A DNA stretch of 59,414 bases from Clostridia bacterium (GCA_009929695.1 RZZW01000016.1:1-59414), one strand, 5' to 3'; positions 43,320 through 51,987 are shown, counted from the stretch's first letter. Made by a program: numbers and translations. Notes: a model not told the origin generated them from the letters alone.

Positions 43320-43355
43320 GAAACCGTTCCCGAAACCGTCACTGGGAACGTTTCC
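43320..43355 (-). promoter_or_regulatory. pair of LacI-type operators
   Basis: GGGAACGTTTCC (43344-43355) and GAAACCGTTCCC (43320-43331) are near-palindromes with a central CG, as LacI-family operators have. They lie directly downstream of the -10 box, a position that blocks transcription when bound. Confidence 0.7.
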
Positions 43356-43363
43356 ATGACTGT

Positions 43364-43392
43364 ATAATACATCATTTTTTCACCCAATGCAA
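43364..43392 (-). promoter_or_regulatory. promoter of the lacI-SBP-permease-malQ operon
   Basis: On the minus strand TTGCAT (43387-43392), 17-bp spacer, TATTAT (43364-43369), followed immediately by the operators. Confidence 0.7.
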
Positions 43393-43464
43393 TAGCTTTT
43401 CATAATTTCAGCATATTGCGAATAAAATGTTTATTTGTTTTGTGGAATTTGACACATTGCTTCA

Positions 43465-43790
43465 AGGCAAATTGTAGGGAACGCATTGTATGCGTTCCGG
43501 CTCGGCTGCGCAATGCGGTAATTCTGCGCAAACCAAAGCTCGTTTATAAAATTCACAACGTAGGGAGCGACGCCCTCGTCGCTCCGTTTCTGGCGGTTCG
43601 CGCGAAACTTTCGGAACGCATACAATGCGTTCCCTACGAGGTCGCTAGAAAGTAACAGGCGATGAGCAAAAGCAAAATATAGCGCAAACTGATGCGGGAC
43701 GGAAAACCCGTCCTCTACAATGTGCCGCAAATTCGCGGTGTGCGTAGGGGCGGATATTATCCGCCCGCAAATCACGCGCGAATTTGCAGT
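43465..43790. repeat. gene-free stretch with family B palindrome array
   Basis: Units: GTAGGGAACGCATTGTATGC (43472-43500), GTAGGGAGCGACGCCCTCGT (43560-43586) and a counterpart GGAACGCATACAATGCGTTC (43612-43636), GGGACGGAAAACCCGTCC (43694-43716), GTAGGGGCGGATATTATCCG (43744-43770). Nothing coding seen. Confidence 0.8.
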
Positions 43791-43816
43791 CACGCAACAC
43801 ATTTTTGTTTACAATA

Positions 43817-43845
43817 TTGCAACCATTCAGAAAATGCGGTATGAT
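43817..43845 (+). promoter_or_regulatory. promoter of the YesL-like gene
   Basis: TTGCAA (43817-43822), 17-bp spacer, TATGAT (43840-43845). The start point near 43852 supports the ATG at 43901 rather than upstream starts. Confidence 0.65.
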
Positions 43846-43900
43846 ATACTATAACAATAACCACATGGCGAATGATGACGAACAACGGGAGATGTGCAAC

Positions 43901-44722
43901 ATGGGATTATTTTCAAGCAATTACAACCGTCCGGGGCCCGGCGTGCCAAAGGATGCGCCCGCCAAAAAAGGTATTCCGCGCTTTTTTGAGATATTCATAC
44001 GCGACTTCGGCATGCTTTGGCGTGCAAACTTCATCACAATGCTCTGCTTTATTCCGTGCTTTATCGCGCTGATAATCGGGCAGGCGTTCAGCGAATACAT
44101 AGGCATGGTGCTCATTTGCTCGCTTGTTTTCGTGCTCGGCTGCTGCTTGGCAGGCCCTGCGCTCACGGCGCTTTTCGGCGTCACAGTCAAGTCCGTGCGC
44201 GATATTCCGGGCTACATGTGGCACGATTATAAAAAATATTTTGCCTCAAATATAAAACAGTCCATACCCGCGGGCATCATCTCAATGGTGCTCATAGCTA
44301 TGGATTTCATCATGGTCAATTTTTATCTCACGCAGGAGGGCAACTCCCGCTATGTGCTGCTTGCGCTCGTGTTTTTTGGCGTCATAGTCATCACAGGTTG
44401 CAGCATTTACTGCTTCTTGCAGATACTTTTCATTGATTTGCCGTTGCCCGCGATACTCAAAAACAGCCTTATGCTGATGTTCGGCTACGTCAAGCGCTCG
44501 CTGCCCGCAACGCTCATCGGGATAGTATTTCTCGTCGCAATGCTAGGCGTTATCTCATGGCCGTTCGCAATTATGCTCGCGTTTTTTTTCGGCCTTCCGG
44601 TGTTCGTGCTAGTGATAATCTGCATGTGGACATGGCCGATTATGGATAAAACCTTCAATATAACACAGCTCCAAAAAGATAAAGAAGAACGCGAGAATGC
44701 GACGAACATTGAAAAAGAATAA
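43901..44722 (+). CDS. YesL-like (DUF624) membrane protein
   Basis: 273 residues from ATG 43901 (CGGGAG at 43886-43891). Five to six membrane segments, with FFEIFIRDFGMLWRANFITMLCF opening and the PALTALFGVTVKSVRD / WHDYKKYFASNIKQS region resembling DUF624/YesL. YesL genes often travel with sugar ABC transporter and YesMN genes; the function is unknown. Short acidic cytoplasmic tail (KDKEERENATNIEKE). Convergent with mscS across a family C element. Confidence 0.7.
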   Translation: MGLFSSNYNRPGPGVPKDAPAKKGIPRFFEIFIRDFGMLWRANFITMLCFIPCFIALIIGQAFSEYIGMVLICSLVFVLGCCLAGPALTALFGVTVKSVRDIPGYMWHDYKKYFASNIKQSIPAGIISMVLIAMDFIMVNFYLTQEGNSRYVLLALVFFGVIVITGCSIYCFLQILFIDLPLPAILKNSLMLMFGYVKRSLPATLIGIVFLVAMLGVISWPFAIMLAFFFGLPVFVLVIICMWTWPIMDKTFNITQLQKDKEERENATNIEKE

Positions 44723-44806
44723 ATAATATAGAAGAAAGCAGAAGTAAGGAGTGATTGCCGCAGCAATCACTCCTTACTTCTGCTTTCTTCTTTTTTCTAT
44801 CTTCTT
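44723..44806. repeat. family C element, minimal form, filling a convergent gap
   Basis: Spans exactly from the stop at 44720-44722 to the stop at 44807-44809. Stem GTAAGGAGTGATTGC-CGCA-GCAATCACTCCTTAC, with AAGAAAGCAGAA and TTCTGCTTTCTTC arms extending the pairing. Confidence 0.85.
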
Positions 44807-45751
44807 TCACTTATTGTGTATATCCATCTGCGGAAACGGTATATTGATGTTGTTTTTATCAAAAAGCATTTTCATTTCGCGGTTTAGGTAGCGCTGAGCG
44901 TCGAAGATGTCGTGCTCGTTTGCGTAGCCTACAATGCGCAAAATTACGGCGCTTTGTGCTAGCTGTTGCACGCCTAAATATTGTATCGGCGTTTTGAACA
45001 TATTGCCCGCGCGGCTTGTCACGTCAGGCAGCGCGTCTTTTATTATGCCCTCAACGCGCTCTATGCTCTCATTGTAGCCTATGCGGATGTCGCATATTGC
45101 GGCGGACGGCTTGCGGCTGCGGTTTTGCATGTTTCGCACGTCGGAATTGTTCACTATTTTAACAGTTCCGCTCGCGTCCTCAAGCACCGTTGTCCGCACG
45201 CCTATTTTGCGCACCTCACCGCGAAAACCGTCAAGCACAATGATGTCTCCGATGTTATACTGCCCCTCAAATATGATGAAAAAGCCCGTTATAACGTCCT
45301 CAATTAAGCTCTGCGCGCCAAAGCCGACTATAAGGCTGACGATTCCTATGCCCGCAAAAAGCCCCGCCACGTTCAAGCCCAAAATCGACAGCGCCCATAG
45401 CACGCCCATGATGAACATTGTGTAGTTCACAACGCTTTTTATAACGCCTACCATCGTTTTGCTGCGCCCCGAGTTAAGCTTTATGCGCCCCATGCCGAAC
45501 ATCACAATGCGGTTTAGCGCCATCACAATAAGCAACGCCACGCCAGCCGCAATGAGCCGCGACAGCGACAGCGCGCCGTCCTTGCCAATCGCGGCGTAGT
45601 AATCGCTCAGATATTCGCTTAGCGCGTCCTTTGTCTCGCCGCTTATAAACGGAATTATCGCGGGGTTAAGTATCAGCACTGCTGCGATAATCACCGCAAC
45701 GGCAATTATCAGCGTCGGCAGCTTTACGCTCCTGTCTTTAAAGTTTTTCAT
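44807..45751 (-). CDS. mscS: small-conductance mechanosensitive channel (MscS)
   Basis: 314 residues. N-terminal membrane segments at ~13-30 and ~62-85, the pore-lining third segment with the Gly/Ala-rich FAGIGIVSLIVGFGAQSLIEDVITG (~133-158), and the beta-domain NIGDIIVLDGFRGEVRKIGVRTTVLED. Opens under membrane tension to relieve osmotic downshock. 8 nt after a 67-residue gene, so the two are coexpressed. Confidence 0.93.
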   Translation of the reverse strand: MKNFKDRSVKLPTLIIAVAVIIAAVLILNPAIIPFISGETKDALSEYLSDYYAAIGKDGALSLSRLIAAGVALLIVMALNRIVMFGMGRIKLNSGRSKTMVGVIKSVVNYTMFIMGVLWALSILGLNVAGLFAGIGIVSLIVGFGAQSLIEDVITGFFIIFEGQYNIGDIIVLDGFRGEVRKIGVRTTVLEDASGTVKIVNNSDVRNMQNRSRKPSAAICDIRIGYNESIERVEGIIKDALPDVTSRAGNMFKTPIQYLGVQQLAQSAVILRIVGYANEHDIFDAQRYLNREMKMLFDKNNINIPFPQMDIHNK

Positions 45752-45759
45752 ATATCCAC

Positions 45760-45963
45760 CTACTTCAAAATAGTCGTCAAGCCCGCAACGCCAATGCCCG
45801 CCATAGCCGCAAATTTAAGCGTGGTTTTCAGACGCGCCGCCAGTGCCACACGCGCGACAGCCTTACCGTCGTTAACGTCATTAAATTCTTCGACATTAGG
45901 CAAAGCCGCAAGCGTGTTAAATTCAAGCGAATTGTCAAGCGCGCTGAATGTGTTTTCAGTCAT
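45760..45963 (-). CDS. hypothetical 67-residue protein ahead of mscS
   Basis: ATG 45963 with GAGGTGAT upstream; a longer frame to 46095 only translates family B repeats. Polar N-terminal half (MTENTFSALDNSLEF, VEEFNDVNDG) and a C-terminal amphipathic or membrane segment (LKFAAMAGIGVAGLTTILK). No family recognised. Tight spacing to mscS suggests a linked membrane function. Confidence 0.65.
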   Translation of the reverse strand: MTENTFSALDNSLEFNTLAALPNVEEFNDVNDGKAVARVALAARLKTTLKFAAMAGIGVAGLTTILK

Positions 45964-45984
45964 AATAATCACCTCGTTTTTATA

Positions 45985-46220
45985 AAGCCCCCGCCCTACA
46001 ATGCACCGCAAATTCGCCTTAAATTGTAGGGGACGGCGTCCTCGACGTCCCGCGCAGGTTTGCACATCGCCACGGCTGCGGGTCGATGTGGGCACCGACC
46101 CCTACAAATGTGCCAAACCGCAAATTTGTGCGAAATTGCGGGCGGATATGGAATCCGCCCCTACGGGTCATCATGAATTAACGGCGGATTGTAGGGGCGC
46201 GCACTGCGCGTCCGCTTAGG
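45985..46220. repeat. composite family B array (copy 3, inverted)
   Basis: Units GGGACGGCGTCCTCGACGTC, GTCGATGTGGGCACCGAC, GGCGGATATGGAATCCGCC and GGCGCGCACTGCGCGTCC. 46026-46163 is the reverse complement of 36056-36195 with few differences. Confidence 0.85.
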
Positions 46221-46230
46221 TATGCATCAA

Positions 46231-46989
46231 TTATACTACTAAAATCGGCAAATCGCAAACGGTGGAAAGTTGAGTGTAGAGCGTGCTGTAACGGTCGGCG
46301 CAAAAGTCGGGGAGGGGCGGGGCAGCGGCGGGGGCGCAGGCGGGGAGGGACAGCGCTATGCACGTGCCGCTTCCAAACGTGCTTTGCACTGCAAGCGTTC
46401 CTTTATATGCATGCACATATGCGTTCACAATCGCAAGCCCAAGCCCCAACGACGGGCGCTCGGGCTTATCTAAATATGGGTCAAACGACACAAACGGCTC
46501 AAACGCGGCTTCGGATATTTTCGCCTGCATACCCCTGCCGTTGTCGCGCACAGCTATATTTATGTTATTTTTATATTTTTCTATACTCACGGTAATGTCT
46601 ATTTTTTCACCCGCGTACACAATGCTGTTGCAGATAATGTTGCCGAGGCACACCGCAAACAGCCGCGCACTGCCGCAAGCCCACATCGGCTCGGCACAGC
46701 CCGCAAGGCGTATTTTCGCAGATGGGCAAATGCCCGCCGCGCCCGTCAAAAACGACAGTGCGAGCGCTGAAACGCAAAACGCCGACGGCTCGGGCGCACG
46801 CTGTGAAAGCAAAGTGTACGCGTCGAGATTTTCCGCCGTGCCAAGCGTCGCATAAGCCGCCCGCGCCAAAGCGTCGGTGCAGTGCGCCGCCATAGCATCG
46901 TCCACCCCGCGCCGCACAGGCGGTATCAGCGCCAGCATATCCGCCGCCGTTTCACGCATATATGCAGATAAAATTTCACCGTTTATCAT
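46231..46989 (-). CDS. histidine kinase-like ATPase without a canonical His box
   Basis: 252 residues, no membrane segment. C-terminal HATPase_c fold: N box LGNIICNSIVYAGEKI, G1 VRDNGRGMQ, G2 SLGLGLAIVNAYV, and a glycine box GSGTCIALSLP. The N-terminal ~100 residues look like a short helical dimerisation domain, but no H-E-x-R-T-P type phosphorylation site is visible. It ends in an unusual Pro/Ala/Cys-rich tail (PACAPAAAPPLPDFCADRYS). No response regulator adjoins it. It may be an anti-sigma-type or orphan kinase. Confidence 0.7.
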   Translation of the reverse strand: MINGEILSAYMRETAADMLALIPPVRRGVDDAMAAHCTDALARAAYATLGTAENLDAYTLLSQRAPEPSAFCVSALALSFLTGAAGICPSAKIRLAGCAEPMWACGSARLFAVCLGNIICNSIVYAGEKIDITVSIEKYKNNINIAVRDNGRGMQAKISEAAFEPFVSFDPYLDKPERPSLGLGLAIVNAYVHAYKGTLAVQSTFGSGTCIALSLPACAPAAAPPLPDFCADRYSTLYTQLSTVCDLPILVV

Positions 46990-47017
46990 TTATTGAATGA
47001 ACTCCTTTTTAATAATT

Positions 47018-47288
47018 AAAAGTGAAAAACAAAAAATTAAGGTGGAAATGTAAAAAAAGAAAAGATAAGATAGAAGAAAGAAGAAGTAAGGTGTGACGCC
47101 TGCGGGCGTCACATTTTAATGGGTAGTACAGCTTGTCATTCTGAGCGAAGCGAAGAATCTTAAAACCTACGATAACGCGCAAAAGATTCTTCGCTGCGCT
47201 CAGAATGACAGAAAACTGCAAACCATTAGAATGTAAAGCCGCAGCGTCACTCATTAATTTTTCATTTTTCACTTTTCATTCTTCATTA
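47018..47288. repeat. nested family C / D composite
   Basis: An outer C-type arm pair (AAAAGTGAAAAACAAAAAATTAA at the left, TTTCATTTTTCACTTTTCATTC at the right) encloses a second C left arm (GAAAGAAGAAGTAAGG, stem GTGACGCC-TGCG-GGCGTCAC), and a full D palindrome (47134-47210) sits at the apex between AATGGGTAG and AACCATTAG. Confidence 0.75.
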
Positions 47289-47378
47289 AAATAGTTTGTC
47301 CCAATTATGCAATATATCCGCATTTGGGGGCAAAACCAAACTTTTTTATGTCTTTTTCGTTAAATTTTTATCAACCTA

Positions 47379-47407
47379 TTGAAGTTCTATCCGCTTTGGG
47401 GTAAAAT
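47379..47407 (+). promoter_or_regulatory. promoter of gap
   Basis: TTGAAG (47379-47384), 17-bp spacer, TAAAAT (47402-47407), start point ~45 nt before the ATG. Confidence 0.7.
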
Positions 47408-47456
47408 ATAAAGTATGAATAAGGCAAACTGTCTTATAATAAGGAGGATGTTTATT

Positions 47457-48473
47457 ATGTCAGCAGTAAAAGTTGCAATCAATGGCTTCGGCCGTATCGG
47501 CCGTCTGGCTTTCCGTCAGATGTTTGGTGCAGAGGGTTATGAAATCGTTGCTATCAACGACCTCACAGACGCTAAAATGCTTGCTCATCTTTTGAAGTAT
47601 GATACAGCACAGGGTCGCTATGAGGGTCACACAGTCACAAGTGACGAAACATCAATCACAGTTGATGGTCAGAAAATCGAAATTCTTAAAGAGAAAGACC
47701 CCGCCAACCTGCCTTGGGCAAAAATCGGTGTTGACGTTGTTCTCGAGTGCACAGGTTTCTTTGCCAGCAAAGAGAAATCAATGGCTCACATCAACGCAGG
47801 CGCACGCAAGGTTGTCATCTCTGCTCCCGCAGGCAACGACCTGCCTACAATCGTTTACAGCGTAAACGAAAAAGAATTGAAGCCCACAGATACAGTTATC
47901 TCTGCCGCTTCTTGCACAACAAACTGCCTTGCACCTATGGCAAAGGCTCTTAACGACCTTTATCCCATCCAGAGCGGTATCATGACAACCGTTCATGCCT
48001 ATACAGGCGACCAGATGATCCTCGACGGCCCGCACCGCAAGGGCGACCTTCGCCGTGCACGCGCTGGCGCTTGCAACATCGTTCCTAACTCAACAGGCGC
48101 GGCAAAGGCTATCGGCCTTGTCATTCCTGCCCTTAACGGCAAGCTCATCGGCTCTGCACAGCGTGTTCCTGTTCCCACAGGTTCAACAACACTGCTCGTT
48201 GCTGTTGTCAAGGGCAAAGACGTCACAAAAGACAGCGTAAACGCCGCAATGAAGGCTGCTGCTTCTGAGAGCTTTGGCTACAACACAGACGAAATCGTAT
48301 CTTCAGACGTCATCGGCATCCGCTATGGCTCATTGTTCGATTCAACACAGACAATGGTTGCAAAAATCGACGACGACACATACCAGGTACAGGTTGTTTC
48401 TTGGTACGACAACGAAAACAGCTACACAAGCCAGATGGTTCGCACAATCAAATACTTCTCTGAGCTGAAGTAA
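47457..48473 (+). CDS. gap: glyceraldehyde-3-phosphate dehydrogenase
   Basis: 338 residues from ATG 47457 (AAGGAGG at 47441-47447). Glycolytic oxidation of glyceraldehyde-3-P to 1,3-bisphosphoglycerate with NAD. Rossmann GFGRIGRL at the N-terminus, the catalytic Cys in [12 protein letters not shown] (~157), [21 protein letters not shown], and the closing [13 protein letters not shown] monocistronic unit: good promoter before, strong terminator after. Its codon choice looks more biased than its neighbours (e.g. fewer GCG/GAC-rich runs), as expected for a highly expressed gene. Confidence 0.98.
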   Translation: MSAVKVAINGFGRIGRLAFRQMFGAEGYEIVAINDLTDAKMLAHLLKYDTAQGRYEGHTVTSDETSITVDGQKIEILKEKDPANLPWAKIGVDVVLECTGFFASKEKSMAHINAGARKVVISAPAGNDLPTIVYSVNEKELKPTDTVISAASCTTNCLAPMAKALNDLYPIQSGIMTTVHAYTGDQMILDGPHRKGDLRRARAGACNIVPNSTGAAKAIGLVIPALNGKLIGSAQRVPVPTGSTTLLVAVVKGKDVTKDSVNAAMKAAASESFGYNTDEIVSSDVIGIRYGSLFDSTQTMVAKIDDDTYQVQVVSWYDNENSYTSQMVRTIKYFSELK

Positions 48474-48489
48474 TTTAACTAAGCCTCAC

Positions 48490-48522
48490 AAAAAGCGCTG
48501 CCTTTTCGGCAGCGCTTTTTTA
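48490..48522 (+). terminator. terminator of gap
   Basis: AAAAAGCGCTGCC-TTTTC-GGCAGCGCTTTTTT, 17 nt after the stop. Confidence 0.9.
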
Positions 48523-48707
48523 ATGGGTAGCACACCTTGTCATTCTGAGCGAAGCGAAGAATCTTAAAACCTACGACAACGCGCAAAAGATTCTTCGCTT
48601 CGCTCAGAATGACAAAAAGGTTCTCCCATTAGAATGTGATGCCCGCAGGCATCACACATTAATTCTTCTTTCTTCTAGCTTATTTCTTCTTTTGTTTATC
48701 TTCGTTT
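48523..48707. repeat. half family C element with nested D
   Basis: The apex AATGGGTAGCAC, a complete D palindrome (48537-48615), CCATTAGAATGTGATGCC..GGCATCAC and the pyrimidine arm TTCTTCTTTCTTC are present, but the purine-rich left arm is missing: the gap terminator occupies its place. Confidence 0.75.
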
Positions 48708-48730
48708 TTTCACTAATTATTCCCTCGCCC

Positions 48731-48759
48731 TTGCTATACGCGCAAAAAATTGTTATAAT
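48731..48759 (+). promoter_or_regulatory. promoter of the SGNH hydrolase pair
   Basis: TTGCTA (48731-48736), 17-bp spacer, TATAAT (48754-48759). Confidence 0.75.
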
Positions 48760-48791
48760 AAAGTATATGTCTTTTAAAAGGCGGTGAGGGT

Positions 48792-49796
48792 ATGGCTGAC
48801 AATCGAATACCGCGAGCCGGTGCGCCAAATTCTGCGCCGCAGCCAAAACGCCCGCTCACCCCGCGTGAAAAGCACGAGCTTCGCCTTAAAAAGCGCCGCC
48901 GCCAAAGACGTATCACGTTTCTTTTTTCAGCCGTGTTTATCCTCGTCGTAACCTCGATAATCACCGCGATAATCGAAATTCCCGCCAAAATAAAAACAGA
49001 TAAGCAAGAGGCCGCCGCAGCTTCACAGCTTGAAGCACAGCAGCAGGAGCAGTCGCAAACCGACTCAACCACGCAGGCTGCGCTAGGCGAGTTCGGCCCT
49101 GTTAAATTGACGGACTGGACGTATCAGCAGCCCACAGCCGCCATAATGAGCCAGCCCGAAAACGGACGCGTAGACACAAGCTATTTCGACGACGCGCTTT
49201 TCATCGGCGATTCGCTCACGCAGGGCTTTCAGGTGTATGAGAGCATACAAAACGCGCACTATGCGGCCTACATCGGCGTCGGCCCCAAACAGCTTATCAG
49301 TGGCACTGTAACCGACAAAGACGGTAATGTTGTGACAGCAATAGACCAAATTCTTGCGGCGAACGCAAATAAGGTGTATATTTTGTTGGGCACAAATACT
49401 TTGGGCTCGCTCGACGACGAAGCACTGCTGAAATATTACGATGATTTTCTCGACTTTTTGCAGCCGCAGATGGCGGCAGATGTCGTGTACTATTTGCAGG
49501 GCATTCCGCCCGTCACCGCCGAAAAAGCGCAAAGCGACGCCAATTATTCAAACGACCGCATAAAAAACATAAATGGAAGTCTCGCAAAAATGGCATACGA
49601 GCGCGGTTGGCATTATATCGACCTCTACTCGGCGCTCGCCGGAGACGATGGCGCGCTGCGCGGAGAGCTTGTCGCGGGCAGCGACGGCGTACACCTCAAC
49701 AGCGCAGGCTACGAGGCGTGGAAGGAATATCTCATAACGCACACCGCATACAGCAGCACGAGCCCGTATATCGCGGGTTCACCATATTTATTGTAA
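48792..49796 (+). CDS. membrane-anchored SGNH/GDSL hydrolase 1
   Basis: 334 residues, GGTGAGG before ATG 48792. A basic cytoplasmic stretch (~20-40), a membrane anchor (~43-63), a Gln/Ala linker, then an SGNH domain outside the cell: FIGDSLTQGF with the nucleophile Ser (~141), Gly in GVGP, Asn in LLGTNTLG, and the catalytic Asp/His in SDGVHLN. SGNH enzymes of this layout de-esterify cell-wall or extracellular polysaccharides (e.g. O-acetyl groups). Followed 15 nt later by a paralogue. Confidence 0.88.
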   Translation: MADNRIPRAGAPNSAPQPKRPLTPREKHELRLKKRRRQRRITFLFSAVFILVVTSIITAIIEIPAKIKTDKQEAAAASQLEAQQQEQSQTDSTTQAALGEFGPVKLTDWTYQQPTAAIMSQPENGRVDTSYFDDALFIGDSLTQGFQVYESIQNAHYAAYIGVGPKQLISGTVTDKDGNVVTAIDQILAANANKVYILLGTNTLGSLDDEALLKYYDDFLDFLQPQMAADVVYYLQGIPPVTAEKAQSDANYSNDRIKNINGSLAKMAYERGWHYIDLYSALAGDDGALRGELVAGSDGVHLNSAGYEAWKEYLITHTAYSSTSPYIAGSPYLL

Positions 49797-49811
49797 TCCG
49801 GAGATGATTTT

Positions 49812-50777
49812 TTGTCCGCATTTAAAGAAATAAAAAGAGAGGGCAAACGGCAAAGCATGAAAACTGCTGTGCTTGTGTTTGCGCTGCTCGTAATTATTTT
49901 TGCGATGATTGCGGGGCTAGCCTACGTCGCCAGCCGAATGCTGACAGGCAAGCCCTTGCTCGACTCGCAAATCGCCGCCGTGCCGGACACCGAAATAGTG
50001 ACGCAGCCGAGCACCGACGCGCCAGACGGCATAGTCACCGAGCCGCAGACGCAGGCGTGGAATGTGCCTGAAATTCAAACGCGTGCGCTTTACACCGAGT
50101 ACACAAGCACCGACGCAAGAATGCTGTCGCTGCCTGAAAACGGGCTTGTAAATTACGAGTATTTCCGCACAGCGCTGTTTATAGGCGACTCGCTCGCGCA
50201 GGGCTTTGGCATTTATCCCCCGCTCAACGAAATCGCGACAGTCGCGGGCTTTAAAGGCATTGGCCCGAAAGAAATCGTCGCAAATTATGAAGCAAAGCTG
50301 CAAACAGGCGAAACAGTCGCCACTTGGGACTATATATCAGCCCAAACGCCGCACAGCATTTACATAGCCGTCGGCACAAACTCGCTTGTCTCAATGCCTG
50401 ACGACGCTGCGTTTATGAAGTATTACGGTGATATGCTCGACGCTCTGAAGGCGCAATTCCCGGGCGTTGATATATATGTGCAGTCAATAACGCCGGTGCG
50501 CGCGCCCGAAACGCGAGAGTCGATGTCAAACGACCGCATAAACGGGCTGAATAATCAAATAGCGCAGATTGCCACAGCAAAAGGAATGTATTATCTCGAT
50601 TTGCACGAGGTGCTCGCGGACGCAAACGGCGAGCTGCGCGAGGATATAGCGTCGTCCAAAGACGGCTTCCACATGCGCGACGCCGAGGGCTATCGCATCT
50701 GGACAGACTACCTTGCCCGCCACGTAATCAGCAGCGAATACAACGCCCAATTTTTAGCAGAACCCTTCAACGCATAA
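49812..50777 (+). CDS. membrane-anchored SGNH/GDSL hydrolase 2
   Basis: 321 residues from TTG 49812, chosen because GGAG (49800-49803) lies 8 nt before it and the N-terminus (MSAFKEIKREGKRQSMKTAV) leads directly into a membrane anchor (~17-38). SGNH motifs in order: FIGDSLAQGF, GIGPKEI, AVGTNSLVS, SKDGFHMRD (Asp/His). Clearly paralogous to the upstream gene (shared MSxPENG..NYxYF lead-in and SNDRI.. block), so a tandem duplication with divergence. Confidence 0.87.
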   Translation: MSAFKEIKREGKRQSMKTAVLVFALLVIIFAMIAGLAYVASRMLTGKPLLDSQIAAVPDTEIVTQPSTDAPDGIVTEPQTQAWNVPEIQTRALYTEYTSTDARMLSLPENGLVNYEYFRTALFIGDSLAQGFGIYPPLNEIATVAGFKGIGPKEIVANYEAKLQTGETVATWDYISAQTPHSIYIAVGTNSLVSMPDDAAFMKYYGDMLDALKAQFPGVDIYVQSITPVRAPETRESMSNDRINGLNNQIAQIATAKGMYYLDLHEVLADANGELREDIASSKDGFHMRDAEGYRIWTDYLARHVISSEYNAQFLAEPFNA

Positions 50778-50841
50778 CTCTTGCACTCTTGCAGAGGGCA
50801 ATGTGTCCCCCATGACGCGGTTTTTATGATGAAACAGCAAC

Positions 50842-50872
50842 CTTTGTAGGGGCGAGCTTGGCTCGTCCGATA
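50842..50872. repeat. family B palindrome
   Basis: TTGTAGGGGCGAGCTTGGCTCGTCCGATA-like single unit after the SGNH pair. Confidence 0.75.
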
Positions 50873-50909
50873 TTTCACCCAAAATTCACACCAACTCACA
50901 CGCCGCAAA

Positions 50910-50950
50910 CAAAAAAACCTCCGCCGCAAAATTAATTGTGGCGGAGGTTA
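50910..50950 (-). terminator. terminator of the PrsA-like gene
   Basis: On the minus strand AACCTCCGCC and GGCGGAGGTT pair around a 14-nt loop, followed by TTTTTG. The plus strand has a weaker T-tract, so it may also serve the SGNH pair. Confidence 0.9.
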
Positions 50951-50955
50951 AATTT

Positions 50956-51987
50956 TTATGCTGTCTTAATTTTCTTTGGTGAATATGTGCTCACTGCGGA
51001 GGAGTTTTCGGTGGTGGAAAGCTTTTCGGCTTCGGCTTTTGTAGCGGCTTCAAAGTCGGCGTAGGTCATTTCGGACGAAACGCCGTCGCGGTAGTTTTCA
51101 AAATCCGCGTCAGTCGCAAAGTTTTCAACTTTATTTATGATTGTCGGCATTGTGGCTTCTTCATTTAAGAACGCAGTGCCTGCTGCTTTTGCGTCGAAAA
51201 GCTGCTTCAAAACAGCCTCGCTGTATGAGGTGCTGTCGCTTTTTACAAATGTGTTTGTGGAGTAGCTCGACAACGTGTCGTCGGCATATTCACGTCCGCC
51301 AAGCTCAAAAGCGGCTTTCAGCGTGTCCTCGGCAACGTCTGCAAATTCCTTGCCGCCGTTGATGTCGTCCACCATTTTCTGCGCTTTTTCCTTAATGCTC
51401 GCGATAACGTCGTCGGCAAGCGCGGCGTAGCTTGTATCTGTTGTGGGCAGATAAAGAATATTCACGTGGCAGTAATTTTCGTTCATGTAGGCTTTTATTT
51501 CGCTGTCTGTCGGGGTGTTGTCCTCGGCATATGCTTCATAAAGCGCGTTTTCCTTTGATGCGGAAAGAGCGTATTCATAATAGCTCTCCTTGCCGATGCC
51601 GTTTGAGGCAAGCCAGTCGCCGTTTTGCTCGTATGCGGAGTCAACGGTGTCCTGCAAGGTCGCGAGGTCGTCGTCGCTCATCGTGAGCTTTGCGTCGTCG
51701 TATGCTTTTGCAACATACACATATTTCTGCGCCTTTTTGACTGTTTCGCTGTGAATCCACTCGGTGGCCTTCACGCCGTCAATCTCGCCGCCGAGGACAT
51801 TTGTCTTATCCTCAACCTTTGAATACGCGCTGTTATACGCTTCAAGCTGATATGTTAAGTACAGCCCCGCCGGAATATCCGTGCCGTCAACCGTCATAAC
51901 GGTGGCAGGCGATTTGATAGTGCAGCCCGAAAGCGCCAAAACAAGAGCTGCGCAAACTGCAAAGGATACAAGTTTTACGTGTTTCAA
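50956..51987 (-). CDS. PrsA/SurA-like lipoprotein
   Basis: 343 residues. Start is most likely TTG 51987: GGAGG (51996-52000) lies 8 nt before it, while the in-frame ATG at 52002 overlaps that ribosome site. Lipoprotein signal with ALSGC (Cys ~22). The mature part has the SurA_N/PrsA-like helical chaperone layout (TVDGTDIPAGLYLTYQLEAY, ETVKKAQKYVYVAKAYDDAKLTMSDDD, SKENALYEAYAEDNTPTDSEIKAYM). The central region (NYCHVNILYL...) aligns with where a parvulin domain sits but is short and poorly conserved, so foldase activity is uncertain. Probably helps exported proteins fold at the membrane. Confidence 0.75.
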   Translation of the reverse strand: MKHVKLVSFAVCAALVLALSGCTIKSPATVMTVDGTDIPAGLYLTYQLEAYNSAYSKVEDKTNVLGGEIDGVKATEWIHSETVKKAQKYVYVAKAYDDAKLTMSDDDLATLQDTVDSAYEQNGDWLASNGIGKESYYEYALSASKENALYEAYAEDNTPTDSEIKAYMNENYCHVNILYLPTTDTSYAALADDVIASIKEKAQKMVDDINGGKEFADVAEDTLKAAFELGGREYADDTLSSYSTNTFVKSDSTSYSEAVLKQLFDAKAAGTAFLNEEATMPTIINKVENFATDADFENYRDGVSSEMTYADFEAATKAEAEKLSTTENSSAVSTYSPKKIKTA

